Below the pieces are notes generated by a model. The model was not told where the DNA came from. It worked only from the letters and a program-made list of their open reading frames with translations, and ran no database searches. Below, in pieces: positions 1 to 13,500 of a stretch of DNA of 64,000 nt. Source of the DNA: Chaunax sp. Z400. Its lineage: Eukaryota; Chordata; Actinopteri; Lophiiformes; Chaunacidae. The position numbers and the translations under genes were made by a program. Each line of letters starts with the position of its first letter. Positions within the stretch are counted from its first letter, which is position 1. The stretch spans positions 21,166,339 to 21,230,338 of the forward strand of contig CM075189.1 of the NCBI GenBank assembly GCA_037577475.1, given 5' to 3'.

Positions 1-334
1 GTGAGAATTTATAAGGGCAAAGGAACTGTTACATTTCTTGGATTTTTAGTGTTATTTTCAAATATGATCATTTCTTATACTAATTTATCCTTTTGCTCTT
101 TAAAAAAAAAAATCTCCTAAGGGGGTTTCGGAGAAACTGATCAGAATTCAGTATTCCCCAAATAGGAAGATAATGCATTTCTGATGAGACAAATAAAAGA
201 CTATTGAGAGCAGCAAATTTTCCTTTCATTATAAAGACACATGGTAAGACATAATGCATGTTTGTAGGTGAAATTAGATGCTGTCTGTTAATGATAGTAA
301 AATCAAGCTTCCCTTCACCCCACCACAAACTGAC

Positions 335-2798
335 TTGATTTGCAGATGAGCAGGGTACCAATGAGTCCTGAGTTTAAATCTCGGACTGTGTCCACCTGGG
401 ATGAGTAAGAATAGGTAAGGCACTCTGGGTCACTGGCGGTAGGGCCGTCTTTAGGGCTGATGTCCCACACATACTCATAATATCCTCCAGGAAAGACGGC
501 ATCATCTTCCTTCTCCTGGCCTGCTGTGGAGTCATCATACCCAGCTCCTGGAAAAAGAAAAATACATGGCATGACTCCTCAAATTTGTCTTAGCAGTAGA
601 GGTGAGTCAAAGCAGGAAAACTGGTGTCACAAGAATGCATGTAAGTTAGTCGAATCTTCCTTAAACCTAATCTTACATACTTAAAAGTATGATAATGATC
701 ACTTGAAAGATTTACTACAGTGATTGACGGAAAATCCTACAGATATGTCTACACATTTACAAATCTCAACACACTTCCAAATCTTAGTATGGATTAGGAG
801 ATTTTTTTGTACATTTTCAAATCTCATCACGTTAAGACACACTTACAAATTCCTGCACATGTGCACATATCTCAGCATACGTTATACACATATGGACTGA
901 GATACACTTACGTAACTCTCCACACACATTTGCAAATAGTTTTGCAACAATAACAACGCCATTAGCATCTTATCTTATGACATCCAGGAGCTAGCATGCC
1001 TGTAACACTTACATACTTGTTTCCTAATATTTCTTTAAGTCTGAGCTGTTTTAAAGGCAGTGATTGTGTTGTTCATTTGAACTGAACCTCACAGGACACA
1101 GCTTGAGACAATTTTACATCAATTGAGATCAATGTAGCTGATTGTCAAGCTTAAATTATAATTTGACAAATATACTAAACTGAAAGACAGAAAATCCTAT
1201 GGAAGATTGAGGAAGATTGATACTTTATAAGACACACACAGGCAGCAACCTTTCACCTCCCCTTATTACTGCTCATTTATGTGATTACATCTGGACATGT
1301 AACCAGATCATTCCTGGATGTGACAGGTGCAGCTTTTCAGATTATGAAGAACTCCTTAACGAGAAGACATGCGGCTTTTACAGGAACTGACGGCTTTGGA
1401 TCTACAGCAGCATTAGGACATGTGCCAATGCCTTCTGTGAAGGGTATTAACCTCCAAAAGCTTCTCAGATCAGGGGCAGTCAATTAGTTGTTTGTTGTAA
1501 TTTAAAAGCAAATAAAATGAGATATTTTATCCATTTTAGATTCCTGTATGTGTTCTATGTAGAGCATTTATGCCTTAAGACTGACTGTTTGGCTCGGCAT
1601 GTTGCATAATATCTGCACACACAAGATAGTGATAACTGTTACTGATAACTGTCATTTCTAAGGAGTAAGGAGGGAACATATTCATGATTCTCATGAAAGT
1701 TACAGTTTTTTTTTAATCTCTTGTTTAAAACATGAATTAAAAGCATTTTGACATTTATGTCCTTTTTTCATTTTGGTTTATTTCAGATTCAGCAAAAAAA
1801 ACATTAGAGTAAGACTTGGAGTTCTCCTTAATGCACTTTTATATTTCTGCTAATGACTCATCTACGCCGTAACATGGATAAAGTCATCCTGAGTCAAAAA
1901 TGAACAAGTAGAAAAGGATGCTGCTGACTAATGTTCAGTGTGTAGTGGAGTGCATCACACAAACGAAAAACGTTCTGTACCTTCAGACTGTTTCCAGTAG
2001 GTTATCCCCACAGGGCTGATACTGTACGGCTGAGAGGCCAGGTTTTTGAAATGGACCACCACCCTGTCACCAGCCTGAGCTACGATCACTGGGCCTTGAA
2101 TACCTGCAACCAGAATGTTTTTGAAGAAATCATCATCACAACATACACGACTGTCTAATTTTAAAGCACATCTGAAGAAACACTGTATTTGTCCATAAAG
2201 TCAGGAGTCATGACTGTAAATCAACTGAAAATTTAACCTTTTACTTTACATTGCAAGTGTTTTTTTGATTTTTAAAAATACTAATTGACCATTATGTGAT
2301 ATAGATATGAAACATGAATATATAATATATGAAATATATGATGGACTGAGACCAAAAGAGGAGACATACCTGTCCATGCTGGCCTTGGCTTTGGGATGGC
2401 GTATGTGGAGTCTATATACTCCCTGTAAACCGCCTTGATGTATTTTTGAGGAACATCTTTAGAACTCAACCTAAATAAAACAGAAAATACATCACATTAT
2501 AATATAACTAACTTAAAATAATCTTAAATTAATTTTTTTATGGGGTGGCGGTGGTGAGATCTTTTGCATAAAAATCAACCCTTACTTGTCAATTAATCAT
2601 TATTTTTCATCATGTGACAAAACAGAGACATATTTACCTTTGGTCAGACGCTGAGTCAACATCGTCCAGGTGGATATAGTCCCAACCGATTTCTACAGCT
2701 GCTATATAATACTCTCTCACAGCAGCGGCAGGTTGCTGTGCTTCTCCTCCAGAGAAGCGGAGCAGCAGCAGCAGCAGCACCAGAAACATCGCAGCCAT
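335..2798 (-). CDS. f8: Coagulation factor VIII-like protein, first four coding exons (partial, runs off left edge)
   Basis: Four coding exons join in frame: 2638-2798, 2370-2470, 1981-2103 and 335-547 (199 codons). The start at 2798 is chosen because it opens a Leu-rich signal peptide (MAAMFLVLLLLLL, cleavage likely after GGEAQ); an upstream in-frame ATG at 2888 would bury it. The mature part is the N-terminal half of the first A domain, a cupredoxin-like fold: AVEIGWDY, PRPAWTG, a YSISPVGITYWKQSEGA block, EKEDDAVFPGG and CLTYSYSSQVD..DLNSGLIG. EKEDD.VFPGG and DPxCLTYSY fit factor VIII better than factor V, ceruloplasmin or hephaestin. Factor VIII is a secreted plasma glycoprotein, the cofactor of factor IXa in activating factor X. 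All donors are GT, all acceptors AG, and phases match. The rest of A1 and domains A2, B, A3, C1 and C2 lie outside. Main alternative: a related multicopper-oxidase-like clotting factor. Confidence 0.88.
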
Positions 2799-2960
2799 GC
2801 TTGTGTCAGCTCCACAGTGTCCCGGGGCGAACGCTACTGCTCCTCCAAAGGCTGAAATATTTGAAGAGAGGCGGGGTGGATAGAGCACGTGGGCGCGCGT
2901 ACTGGTTAGAGTTTAGTGCGTGGGTAATTGCGCGCGTCCTGCTCATATGACTTGCCCTAG
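2799..2960 (-). promoter_or_regulatory. Likely f8 5' flank / promoter
   Basis: Directly upstream of the signal-peptide ATG the sequence turns GC-richer and CpG-bearing, unlike the AT-rich surroundings, and contains an E-box CACGTG next to GCGCGCG at about 2886-2898. No clear TATA box is seen. The promoter role is inferred from position only. Confidence 0.35.
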
Positions 2961-3089
2961 ATCACTTTTAAATCCAGGTTATAAACGTTTCTCTTTTCCT
3001 GTACCTATGATTTGAGACTTCTCTGCATTTTTGCATTCAATATCATATTTATTTAGTATTTTAATATTTTTTATTACTGTTATTATTTA

Positions 3090-3290
3090 TTACTTACTCG
3101 TCCTCCACTAACAAGAGTTGGAAGAGCTTGTGTGATAGCCAATGTTCGTTTGTTTGTCTGCAAGATCTATCGAAGGATGTCAACAGATGTTTATGAAATA
3201 TTCTGTAGGGGTGGATCTTGATTAAATTTTGACCTGGATCACTTTTTCACTTTCTTCGACTTGGTGAGATACAGGGCCTTTTGGTAGCAT
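3090..3290. repeat. Fragment of a dispersed fish repeat in the f8-morc3 spacer
   Basis: The block 'cctccactaacaagagttgg' followed by 'gtttgtctgcaagatctatc' and 'tggatcttgattaaatttt' resembles the 3' part of a dispersed repeat seen again near 41.2, 48.1 and 54.9 kb (motifs 'ggatc..', 'aaaatccgttgata'-like, 'acaaac' tail, 'cctccttggtgg'). The copy is truncated and diverged. The rest of 2960-4580 holds no gene. A minus-strand AATAAA at 3928-3933 could be the poly(A) signal of the MORC3 gene, which would give a 3' untranslated region of about 650 nt. Confidence 0.4.
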
Positions 3291-4584
3291 TTTGCCATTG
3301 TCATAAAACAGGACAATGAAAATAAAAATACCCAGACATGGACAACTCATGATGTTCCACCGCTATGTTCAAGTGGACCCAGATCTGACACAATGCCAGA
3401 GCTTTTGGTTTATTCTGTGGGGCACTGTTAATGTAATAAAACATCATTGTTCTAGACTGCACTAATAAACCACAAATAAAATCATTTAATACCCTTTACT
3501 TTAGGATTTTTTTTTTAACAAGAATTGCTATTCAGTATTAGTAAATTAAGTATTTTTAATGAGAAAATATTAGGTAATTGTGTCTTCAACTGTGGTGAAA
3601 ATAAACACCTAAGCTCTGCACCTAAGCTCTGCTTCAAGCCTCCTGCCTTGAAGTCCAACCATCCAAACTATGATAGCCTTGGTAATACTGGTAATAATCC
3701 ATAGGCTTCACTGCCACACGGTGGCTAGCAAGAGATAATGCACAACCTGTCCATCTTGTTTTCAGTATAAATTGTATTAGTATTTTAATTCAATTGTAAA
3801 ACTGTTATTTATCGAGGATATGTGAACAAATCTGGAAACAAGCATTACTCCATGACTCTCTGTGTATAAAACTACTTAAGTCAATTTAAACAAAAGCAAA
3901 ACAAACAATGGCAATACATCATACTTATTTTATTAAAATGCAAAAAAAAAATTAAAATTAAAATTTGTACAAAAAGGACAGGCATGCACACAACAGTTTC
4001 TTAAAATAGAAATTCCAGTTCAGCAGTACTGTTAACAGCTTACATTTTTTACACTTACTGTGTAACAAACAATTGCCACTAATTAGCAATATGTGTGTGG
4101 ATTTAATGGAAGCTTGATAATAAGTGCATGAGAGACACGGCACAACTCTGAAAACTGAGACCATAAATTTAAAACTGGAGACACAAAATATTGATAAACA
4201 AACAAAAACAAACAAATATTATTTTCTTTGTTCAATGCAATATTAAAAACGATGCAAAAGAATACCTTTTCACAAATTACCATGTACAACCCTTATTCGA
4301 AAAAAGTTGTACAGTTGACAAATGTAAATAAAAACAGCCTGCAATCATTTGCAAACAAATGTGTTTACTAACAATGGTTTCATAAAGTGGATAGCCTCAC
4401 CTCCTTTGGAGGATTTAACAATAAGCACATATTTACAAAACATCTATGGAGCTGGTGAGATCGAAAGTTGAGTATGTATCAAAAAGTATTAAATACATTT
4501 TGTCTTGGGGTTTGACATGTATTAATCTCAAATATAAGAAAAGCATAACAATCTTTGCCAGCAGCAATCTGCTCCAGTAACCAA

Positions 4585-7500
4585 TCATAGCTTCATTGAA
4601 TTGACCTCTATGATCTGCTGCAGGATGTTGTCCAAGTCGGTCGTATCCAGACTGATGCCAGCTAAGTCCAGTTGTGGCAGCAGGGCTGTGAGAAGCACCA
4701 CCATGTTGGAGCGGATGGCACGGAGACTTTCCTGAGACGATCTGATTGGGGAACAGCTTGATCAGTAAAGCAATTAACCATTTCAATCACTCAGGTGTGA
4801 AGAAAGAAATATCAGTGCACTGGCAAAGACAGAACCTGACATTCATACCAGGACAGTTTCTGTTAAATGGAAGCATTTACGTCTCCGCACAATGACGTTA
4901 AAAAAACCAAGACTTTACACTGGAGGTTTAGATGCAGGTATTTATATCTTACAGCCAGCTGTTTGTCGTGTGTTATGTTTGTGAAGAATACACACCTGCT
5001 GTCTTCGCAGGCCTCACTATCATTGGCTCTCATCATGCTTGGAGTTTCTGCTTTCTTCTTTGGCATCATCTCCTGAAGTTCTGGATCCTGGGCCAGGCTG
5101 CTGGATGAAGTAGAGCTCTGACACGGATGAGGGACAGAAGAGGATTAAGGTTGGTTATATCACCTCATCAGTTATCTTTCTTTATCATGAACTGTGCTCA
5201 TATGTGATGGTCATACTGTATGTCTAATGTCAGGACCCTTTCACTATTTGTAATGGAGATAATTGATACTCTCTTCATTTTCAAGCCTCTGTTCATTTGT
5301 CTCATTTTCCACATGCTCCTGTTCTTGTGTCTCGTCATTGATGAGTGCCGTTTCTTACAAGAGGCTTCTGTTGTGTGTGTGCATCATCATCATCATCATC
5401 TTCCAGGTGACATCCGTTGGCCTGATCTTTTTCTAGTGTGTTTTCCTCTGTTCTCCTGTGCTGAGGTGTGCATGTGGACTGGCAGGTAGGCTGGACCGGC
5501 TCTGGTGAACTTTGTGAGGGGATTTGATGTTTAGCTGCTTGATCCTGGAACACACAAACCAGCAGCACAAACAGCCAAGCACACTTTAAGTACAAACAAT
5601 ATATCTGATGTGATACCATCACTTTTATCAAAAACAAACAAACAAACGATAAGTATTTAAATCTCAGTTAAGCAGTGATTATTTATTTCAATACGCCAAA
5701 CGCACTACTCATTTTAGTGAACAGCTAAATAATATTTTATTTTCCTCACAGTGACAATGAGCATGGGACCTGCTAAAATTTTCAGGGACCCCATTTTATA
5801 TAAAACAGTTTTTCCATTAAATTTTTAAGCAAATTCTATGCAAACTAATCCTTAAAAAAACATTTCGTAGATGCATTTCCTTTAGGGCCAGTAAACAATC
5901 ACACAAAGTTATTAAAATGCATCCACTGACTACACTGCATTAGAGAATAATTGATACTCTCTTCATTTTCAAGCCTCTGTTCATTTGTCTCATTTTCCAC
6001 ATGCTCCTGTTCTTGTGTCTCGTCATTGATGAGTGCCGTTTCTTACAAGAGGCTTCTGTTGTGTGTGTGCATCATCATCATCATCATCTTCCAGGTGACA
6101 TCCGTTGGCCTGATCTTTTTCTAGTGTGTTTTCCTCTGTTCTCCTGTGCTGAGGTGTGCATGTGGACTGGCAGGTAGGCTGGACCGGCTCTGGTGAACTT
6201 TGTGAGGGGATTTGATGTTTAGCTGCTTGATCCTGGAACACACAAACCAGCAGCACAAACAGCCAAGCACACTTTAAGTACAAACAATATATCTGATGTG
6301 ATACAGCAAAACATCACTTTTATCAAAAACAAACATACAAACGATAAGTATTTAAATCTCAGTTAAGCAGTGATTATTTATTTCAATACGCCAAACGCAC
6401 TACTCATTTTAGTGAACAGCTAAATAATATTTTATTTTCCTCACAGTGACAATGAGCATGGGACCTGCTAAAATTTTCAGGGACCCCATTTTATATAGAA
6501 CAGTTTTTCCATTAAATTTTTAAGCAAATTCTATGCAAACTAATCCTTAAAAAAACATTTCGTAGATGCATTTCCTTTAGGGCCAGTAAACAATCACACA
6601 AAGTCATTAAAATGCATCCACTGACTACACTGCATTAGAGAATAAATATAATTCAAAATCTTCATTGAGTTTTCTAAGTTATCATCATGATAATGAGCCT
6701 AAAATATTAGGTATACTCTGCTGACCTCAGTCATGTTCGCCTGGCAGCCAACGTCTCTGCTGCAATGGGCAGTTGTCATCGTGCCTTGAGTTGTCTTTGT
6801 GATTTCGAGGCCTAGAAGCTGCCGCAGCCTCTGGGCCTCTTTCTCCAACCTAGCCAGCTTCTGCATTTTAGCCAGCTGGTCACTTTCCTCCATGCTACAT
6901 GGCCCTTCTGTTCGATTCAGTGGAGACACCATCACAGTCTGGGTGGAAGCGAGTGAGTGGGTCCTTCTGCAATTGTAGAGGATTCTCTGGGCAATGTCAC
7001 TTGGCTTCTCCACTTGGCTGCAACTGTCCTGATTGGTCTTGTCTGATGAAAGCGTCTGGGGTGTATTAGTCTGTTTATCAGGATTCGTCTCATCTGAGTC
7101 AGGCTGTTCTTCCTCCTGAAGACGTGGCTTCTTTTCCACATCATACAATAATGATGCCAATTTCCTTTTAAAGCTACAATAGTCAAAGGGTAGTAAGTTT
7201 GTATGGAGATCAGAACTGTATGGAAATTAACTTAAGATATTCATGACATTTAGCAAGGCATAGGTTTTATTTTGTTATTAAAATTGTGTTATAAATGTGT
7301 GATAAAGCAGTTGAAAACAGCTCTGACAATTCTCCATATTAGTATCAGGGTTTTCTGGCTGTAAATGATGCAAAGATGGAACCTCAGCCTTGACTTATTG
7401 AGACTTAAACAATTAAAAAAAAAAAGTTCTCTGCCTATGGGAATCACTGGCTATTAACATTATGTAACTGTATAATCATAAATAATAATAAAAAAAAGAC

Positions 7501-10500
7501 AATAGAGTAATAAGAGATGTTAAAATTTAAATAATCTAGGATCTAAATAAATGCAAAGGTTTATGTTTAAAGATCTCTTTTGCTAAACAAAAGCTAAATG
7601 CTAAGCAGATGTTTTCAACAGCATTTTTAGACTCTTACCTCCTCCATCGATCCCATCCTCTCATAGCATTTTTCATCTTTTGTGTTTACTGTCAGAACCA
7701 AAAGTAAAAAGTGGGTTCATAATAATGTGAGTTATGCTTTTAATGGGCAGTTGGCCAGCCTATCACTCGTCACAGCATCTCTGCACTGGCGCACCACCTT
7801 GGAGTTATTTGGCAAACTGCTTTCCAAACATAAAGCAGTTGACAAGGGCAAGTTTTGGGAAAAATTGCAGGGAATTTAAGTATTTCAATTGTCCGTGGAG
7901 AGACAACCGTGGTTGTTGTCCAAAAATATGTTACATTCATAGATTTGAGAGTCACCAGCAGACTAATGATAACCAATTTCTATCAGTGGTTACAAAACTG
8001 CCAACAGTCCGTCTGAAAGGTTGGAGAATAGCTTTTAAGACCCGCATGGAAAGTTTTATAATTGTTCCAGCTCCCAACTGCATTACCACACAATAACAAC
8101 ACAACTTTATCATGGAGCATCTGCAAGTTCACTGGGAATTGAAATGAATTAAAAAAGATGGCTAAAATGGAGGAAACAAAATCCACTGTAAAGCTGCATA
8201 TGATAACAGATGGCATAAACTTGCATACAGGATGCATGCAACATACTGCACCTTGATGTGTCTGTGCTCCTCTCCTCTCTTCCCATTGCCTCTGTGTTTG
8301 TGTCTGCCATTTCATCGCTTTCTTCATTTTCAAGCCTGTGTTCATTTGTCTCATTTTCCACATGCTCCTGTTCTTGTGTGTTGTCATTGATGAGTGCCGT
8401 TCTTACAAGAGGCTTCTGTTCTGTGTGTGCATCATCATCATCATCATCATCATCGTCATCATCATCTCCCAGGTGACATCCCATGCTTTTGGGATGCTGT
8501 CTGAAGAAAAATAGAGAGATAATAGTTAAGAGGTGCATATATTCAAAATATGCAAACAAACAAACAAACATATACGTATACATATACGTTGTGTGTTTGC
8601 TATTGTCCAAATAAGTGCTCAGTGTGCTGCTTTAATTATAGCTGATAAGAAAGTAGGGGTAGGCAATTTCTGATTGGTTGTTTTGTCTCCAATCTGATTA
8701 GCCGTTACCATGGAAGTAAGGAAACACTACAACAACGGTGCATTGGTACACTGCACCCACATACAGCATGTAGTTTATGTAGATCTGTACAGTTCATAAC
8801 TAGTTCTACTAATCTTTTTAATTATATTTTTAAACTTTCGTCAATGTAAAATTCAGCCTGTGAGCAAATCTTGCAACCTATTGAAGCGATAGTTGGCTAA
8901 CTTGATGATTCCAGCTACAACCAATTAATTAGCATTCAATAATTCACAATATTATATTAGACATTCATTCAGTCTTGATTAAAATGGACCAGGTGACTGA
9001 CGAAAACAGTTCATGTCACCATTTTTAAAGAGCTGACCGATTTATCATCTCAGGCCTTCAATGTCGATTAGTATCAGGCAGAATAGAGAAAAACTAGACT
9101 TTACATTGCTTGTCAGACTTACACACACGGTCATGTGGACATCCACTAGAAATAAGGGTGTCAAACTGACAGATAGAAACCACAAATTCCTCACACACAG
9201 AGGTTAAGAGATAAAGAGAAATGGGAATTTACTGGTTCCTGTGGTTCTTCTGGTAGCTGGGTGTTAACAGCTCCACACTGTCTTCTACTTCCTCTGGTGC
9301 AGAGCAGCTTCTGAAAGACACATTGATTTGGCTTAGAAACTGAACTACTGCTAAACTGAGGCTCAGGGTCATCCTGCTGCAGTCACCAAACAAACAAACA
9401 GACACTGGCCTCATCTTAGAGCTTACATACTTATTCATATTCAATGATTTTTCTCCCTCTGTTTAGAACCTTTGTGCAAATCTTCAAACAAGTGTATAAC
9501 GAAATAATGAATATTAATATGTGAAATATATAATGGTAAACAGATTGCGTAGTTTGTAAAAAGTTTAGTGGTTTAATAGTGTAACTGTGGCGGGGACACA
9601 GTGTCTAGTTGCCAAAGACAGGGGTCACCAACTGGCGGACTGCAGACCAAATCTGGACCATGAGAGGCATCCACCCGGACCACAGAGCCTTTTGACATTT
9701 ATTAATCAATTATTAACTTTTGTCATCAAAAGGATTGTACTTTACTGGGTGCAGGGTCCATGTGCATTGAAGGCAGAATATAAAACTTCCTTTTGAATTT
9801 CTATTTCTATTATACTACATGTTTTTGGTGGTGGAAGGAAGCCGGGGAACCCGGAGGGAACCACGCAGACACGGGGAGAACATGCAAACTCCACACAGAA
9901 AAGCCCCAGGTCCCAAGGTGGATTTGAACCCAGGACCTTCTTGCTGTGAGGCAACAGCGCTACCGTACCATTATTATTATTATCATTGTTATTATTATTA
10001 TTATGGGTTAGGGGCCTCAGACCTCAGACTTGGACCTTAGCAGGGGAGATATTTGGTATGCTTTAACAGTGCAATCTCCATCATGGCTCGTGGTGCATAG
10101 AGAGCCGTTTCCTTCACAAAGAAATGGAACTTGAAAAAAATGTCTTTTCAAAACCCTGGACTGAATATAGAAGTGGTAAATAAAATGTAAGCATTTAGCT
10201 GTTATTTTGAAAGCAAAATGGCCTATGAGGAAACACTAAAACTTGGCTGGACCAATCGTGGAACTTCCCTCTGCTACTTAGTCACGGACAGCTATGTCTG
10301 TTGGGCTAGCAACAGAGAACCAAGTATGTCTTGGGCTGGGCTTGCAGCTGAGCCAAAAACAATACAAGACGGTTATCAATGAATAGAATAGACTCTTGTG
10401 AACGATGAATCTCAATCATTATATATTTGAAAATGAGTGCAGGGTCACAGAATCCCACTCAACACCCCCCCCCCCCCCCCCCCCCCACCTCTGATTAAAA

Positions 10501-13500
10501 GCCATTGATGTTATTTTTTCTATATAATGTTTATGACATTTTCACAACATGAAATGCTGATTTGCAAAGGAATGTCAGTATTAGCACCAGCATTGCTGTG
10601 TTTCAACAAGGTACAGTCATACCGTATAATTCAGTTTACAGCTCAAAAACACATTTTAGTGTACAGTAGGTCTTTAAGCAAAGGACTTACTAGGTTTGTT
10701 GTTGTCAGCCTATAAAAAGCTGATAAATAATATATTTTTCTTAGTCAAACCAGTGTGACACTGCTATAGTATCTATGATCATTACTGAGTTGAATATGCA
10801 CAGGTTTCTGCATTCGTTAATGTAAACAGTACCCCCCAAATTTGTGCTATTATTTAAGCAAATGATGCACTGACCTGTAACGTGGATTGGGATTCTGGCT
10901 GCATGTCCAGTTTTCAGGAACAGCATTGTAATGATTTGCAGCAACGCTTCGCCACTTCAGGCACTCTTCACACTGTAACCACAAGGGAGTCCTGTAAATA
11001 CAGATATACATGTGTGAGATAAACAGAGGCTCATTCACTAAAAACATTTATTATCAGGACTATTTTCACATCATCTTAACGAGTCTTCATTTGTGTACAT
11101 GAACATGTCTGTTCAAAAGATACATACAAGTTAAAGATATTTTCTATTCCCTTTAGATATACAGTATATTATAAAGTATATTCTCCAGTTTGGTACACCA
11201 GATAAAAAAGATCCCTTGACCATTATGTTTACTCTTGTTTGCTACTGTCAAAAGAGCTGCTCCTGAAACAGTGTCTCAATTCTCTGGTTTCAAGCTTTGG
11301 GACGAAAAATGACAAAATAGAAAATTTGTGTCCAAGGACACAAATGAAGTCATCTTGTAATGATGTGGATAGACCAGAACCTCTATCACAGCAGAATAAA
11401 AGCAAACTGACATGAAAATCACCAAAGTTCAAATGTGCCTAAAAATGTAAAAAATAAGCAAAATGAAGAAACCAATGGTGAGAAACACACTTTGGGCCCC
11501 TACAAAGCATGTGTGAAATTTAACTCTATTCTGTCCATTGCTTTTTGAGCAGATGTGGATAGACCATGTCCCCTATCAAATCTGTTATGTACATACAGAC
11601 TGATGGACTAGGCTAAGACTATACTACCATATAAGGCAGGGGCATAAAAACTTTCATTTTCAGTTAAATTGACATTAATGAAATTCCTACATGACAGGCT
11701 TATAAACTGACCTTTTTAGAGTCATTATCCATAAAAGACTTGGACATGGACATAATTAGATTTTAAGCTCCTTTCATCTAATGTGGAATATTCAGTACTT
11801 GCACAAATAATAAACAGCTGACACTCACTCATCTTCGTTATGCTCATCTTCAGTTTCCTCTCTGCCCACAGTCTGAAGCGTTCTCTCTCTGGCCTTGTTC
11901 TTTGTCACCTCCTTCCAGTAGTCATTGAGTTTTTGGCCCAAAGCACCAAAAGTGAGTCTTGGGAGAAGAAGAAGAAGGAGGGAAAGACAGTGGATTTTTG
12001 AATGCTCGTATTATTATCATTAAGGCAACAGCACAAGTAAGAGTATATGGAGATTATATTTCATGTGTGGTGTACTTTATTGTAATCAGTATCATACCAA
12101 ACTCCATTGATCATATTAGCTTTGTTTTATATATGCATGTTGTACCTGTATTCCTTGGTGTATTCAAAGTCTTGCTTGTTGTGAGCAGGTTTGAGAAAGT
12201 TGCACTCGATGATTCCGATGACCCCGACTCCTGCCCTGTGACTTGAAGCCTGTAGGATATTGGAAGTGAGATTTAAACAGAGGCAAGGATCCATTAATAC
12301 TTCATTTGGAGGAGAGCACTTTGCTTGTCATGCATGAAGATATCTAGTAAAATCCTTGTCCTCTACCTTCAGCTGGCAGCCCACTTTCTCATAGAATTTA
12401 ATGAGCCGGTTCTTGTGGTACATCATTATGCCATAGTGGTCTTTGTTTTTTGGGCTCAGACCAAAGGTCATCTTCACCTTCTCTTTCTGATAGACACCAG
12501 TTAAGGTTACCAGTGCTGGACATGATCAGATTAATGACAGAAGAAAGATTCCTTGCAACTATTGAAACTACATTTTGAAAAGGTAGATCCCTAGAATAGC
12601 TAGTTTCACACAGCCAGGCAACAGCTCACAAGCAGTTTTTGTTATGGTTTCTAAACTGTGAACTGAATCAGAAATACTGAATATATTTTTTCATTCGATA
12701 AAAAGGAGCAAAAAGTTCTCAAATGTTAAATGCTGTCTACATCTGAATATATACTTAAATAGTTTCGGACAATAACTTCATATGTTATACTACCATAAAC
12801 ACACAATAGATATCGAAAGGATACATTGAAATGAGGTTTGTACACATCATGCTCAATCTGCTTCAGCCTCTTGGACACCAGTTTAGCCATAACCTTTTCC
12901 CCCCTCAGAATTATCTGTGTCCTCGGCTTCAGGTACAAAATACTGAGGTACGCCTGAAACGGACAGACAAACAGAGAAAGAAATAATTTACAACATTTTA
13001 TATTCAAAACACCTACTGTATGCTGATTATATGATTAAAAAAAAGGGAAGCATGAAGAGCTAGCAATTTGTAATGAAACAGTGCTTTTTTGCAATTAAAA
13101 TTTAAATGACTTTTGATCAAACATAAAACAAGGAGAAAAAGACAATATTGGCATCCATAATATTACCTTGTAAAAGTGAAAAATTATGAGAAAAGTAAAA
13201 TGAAAATAGATTAGAGGCAGTGTTGTTTATTGTGTTTTTGTATGTGTTCTTGTATATCTAATGGTTTAATGTGCATCCTTGAAACATGGGCAATGATCAG
13301 CCCACAGCAGAGGCTAAAACAGAGCCGAAAATAATGTGCCTTAAAGATTTTAAGGAAATGTTTATCTAAAGAAAGATAAAAGTAAAGACGATTCAATCTC
13401 AAATCCACCTCAGGACCTGGGACTTTTCTGTGTGGAGTTTGCATGTTCTCCCCTTCCTCCCACCACCAAAAACATGTACTATATGTGAATTGGTGACTCT

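Noticed and set aside
2634..2888. Longer f8 start at 2888
   Set aside because: It would add 30 residues before an otherwise perfect signal peptide; the Met at 2798 is the sensible start.
5220..5489. Plus-strand frame with a His run (HHHHHH)
   Set aside because: It is the antisense of the Asp-coding (GAT)n tract in MORC3 exon 16; no independent support.
8258..8476. Plus-strand Ser-rich frame
   Set aside because: Antisense shadow of the Asp run in MORC3 exon 13.
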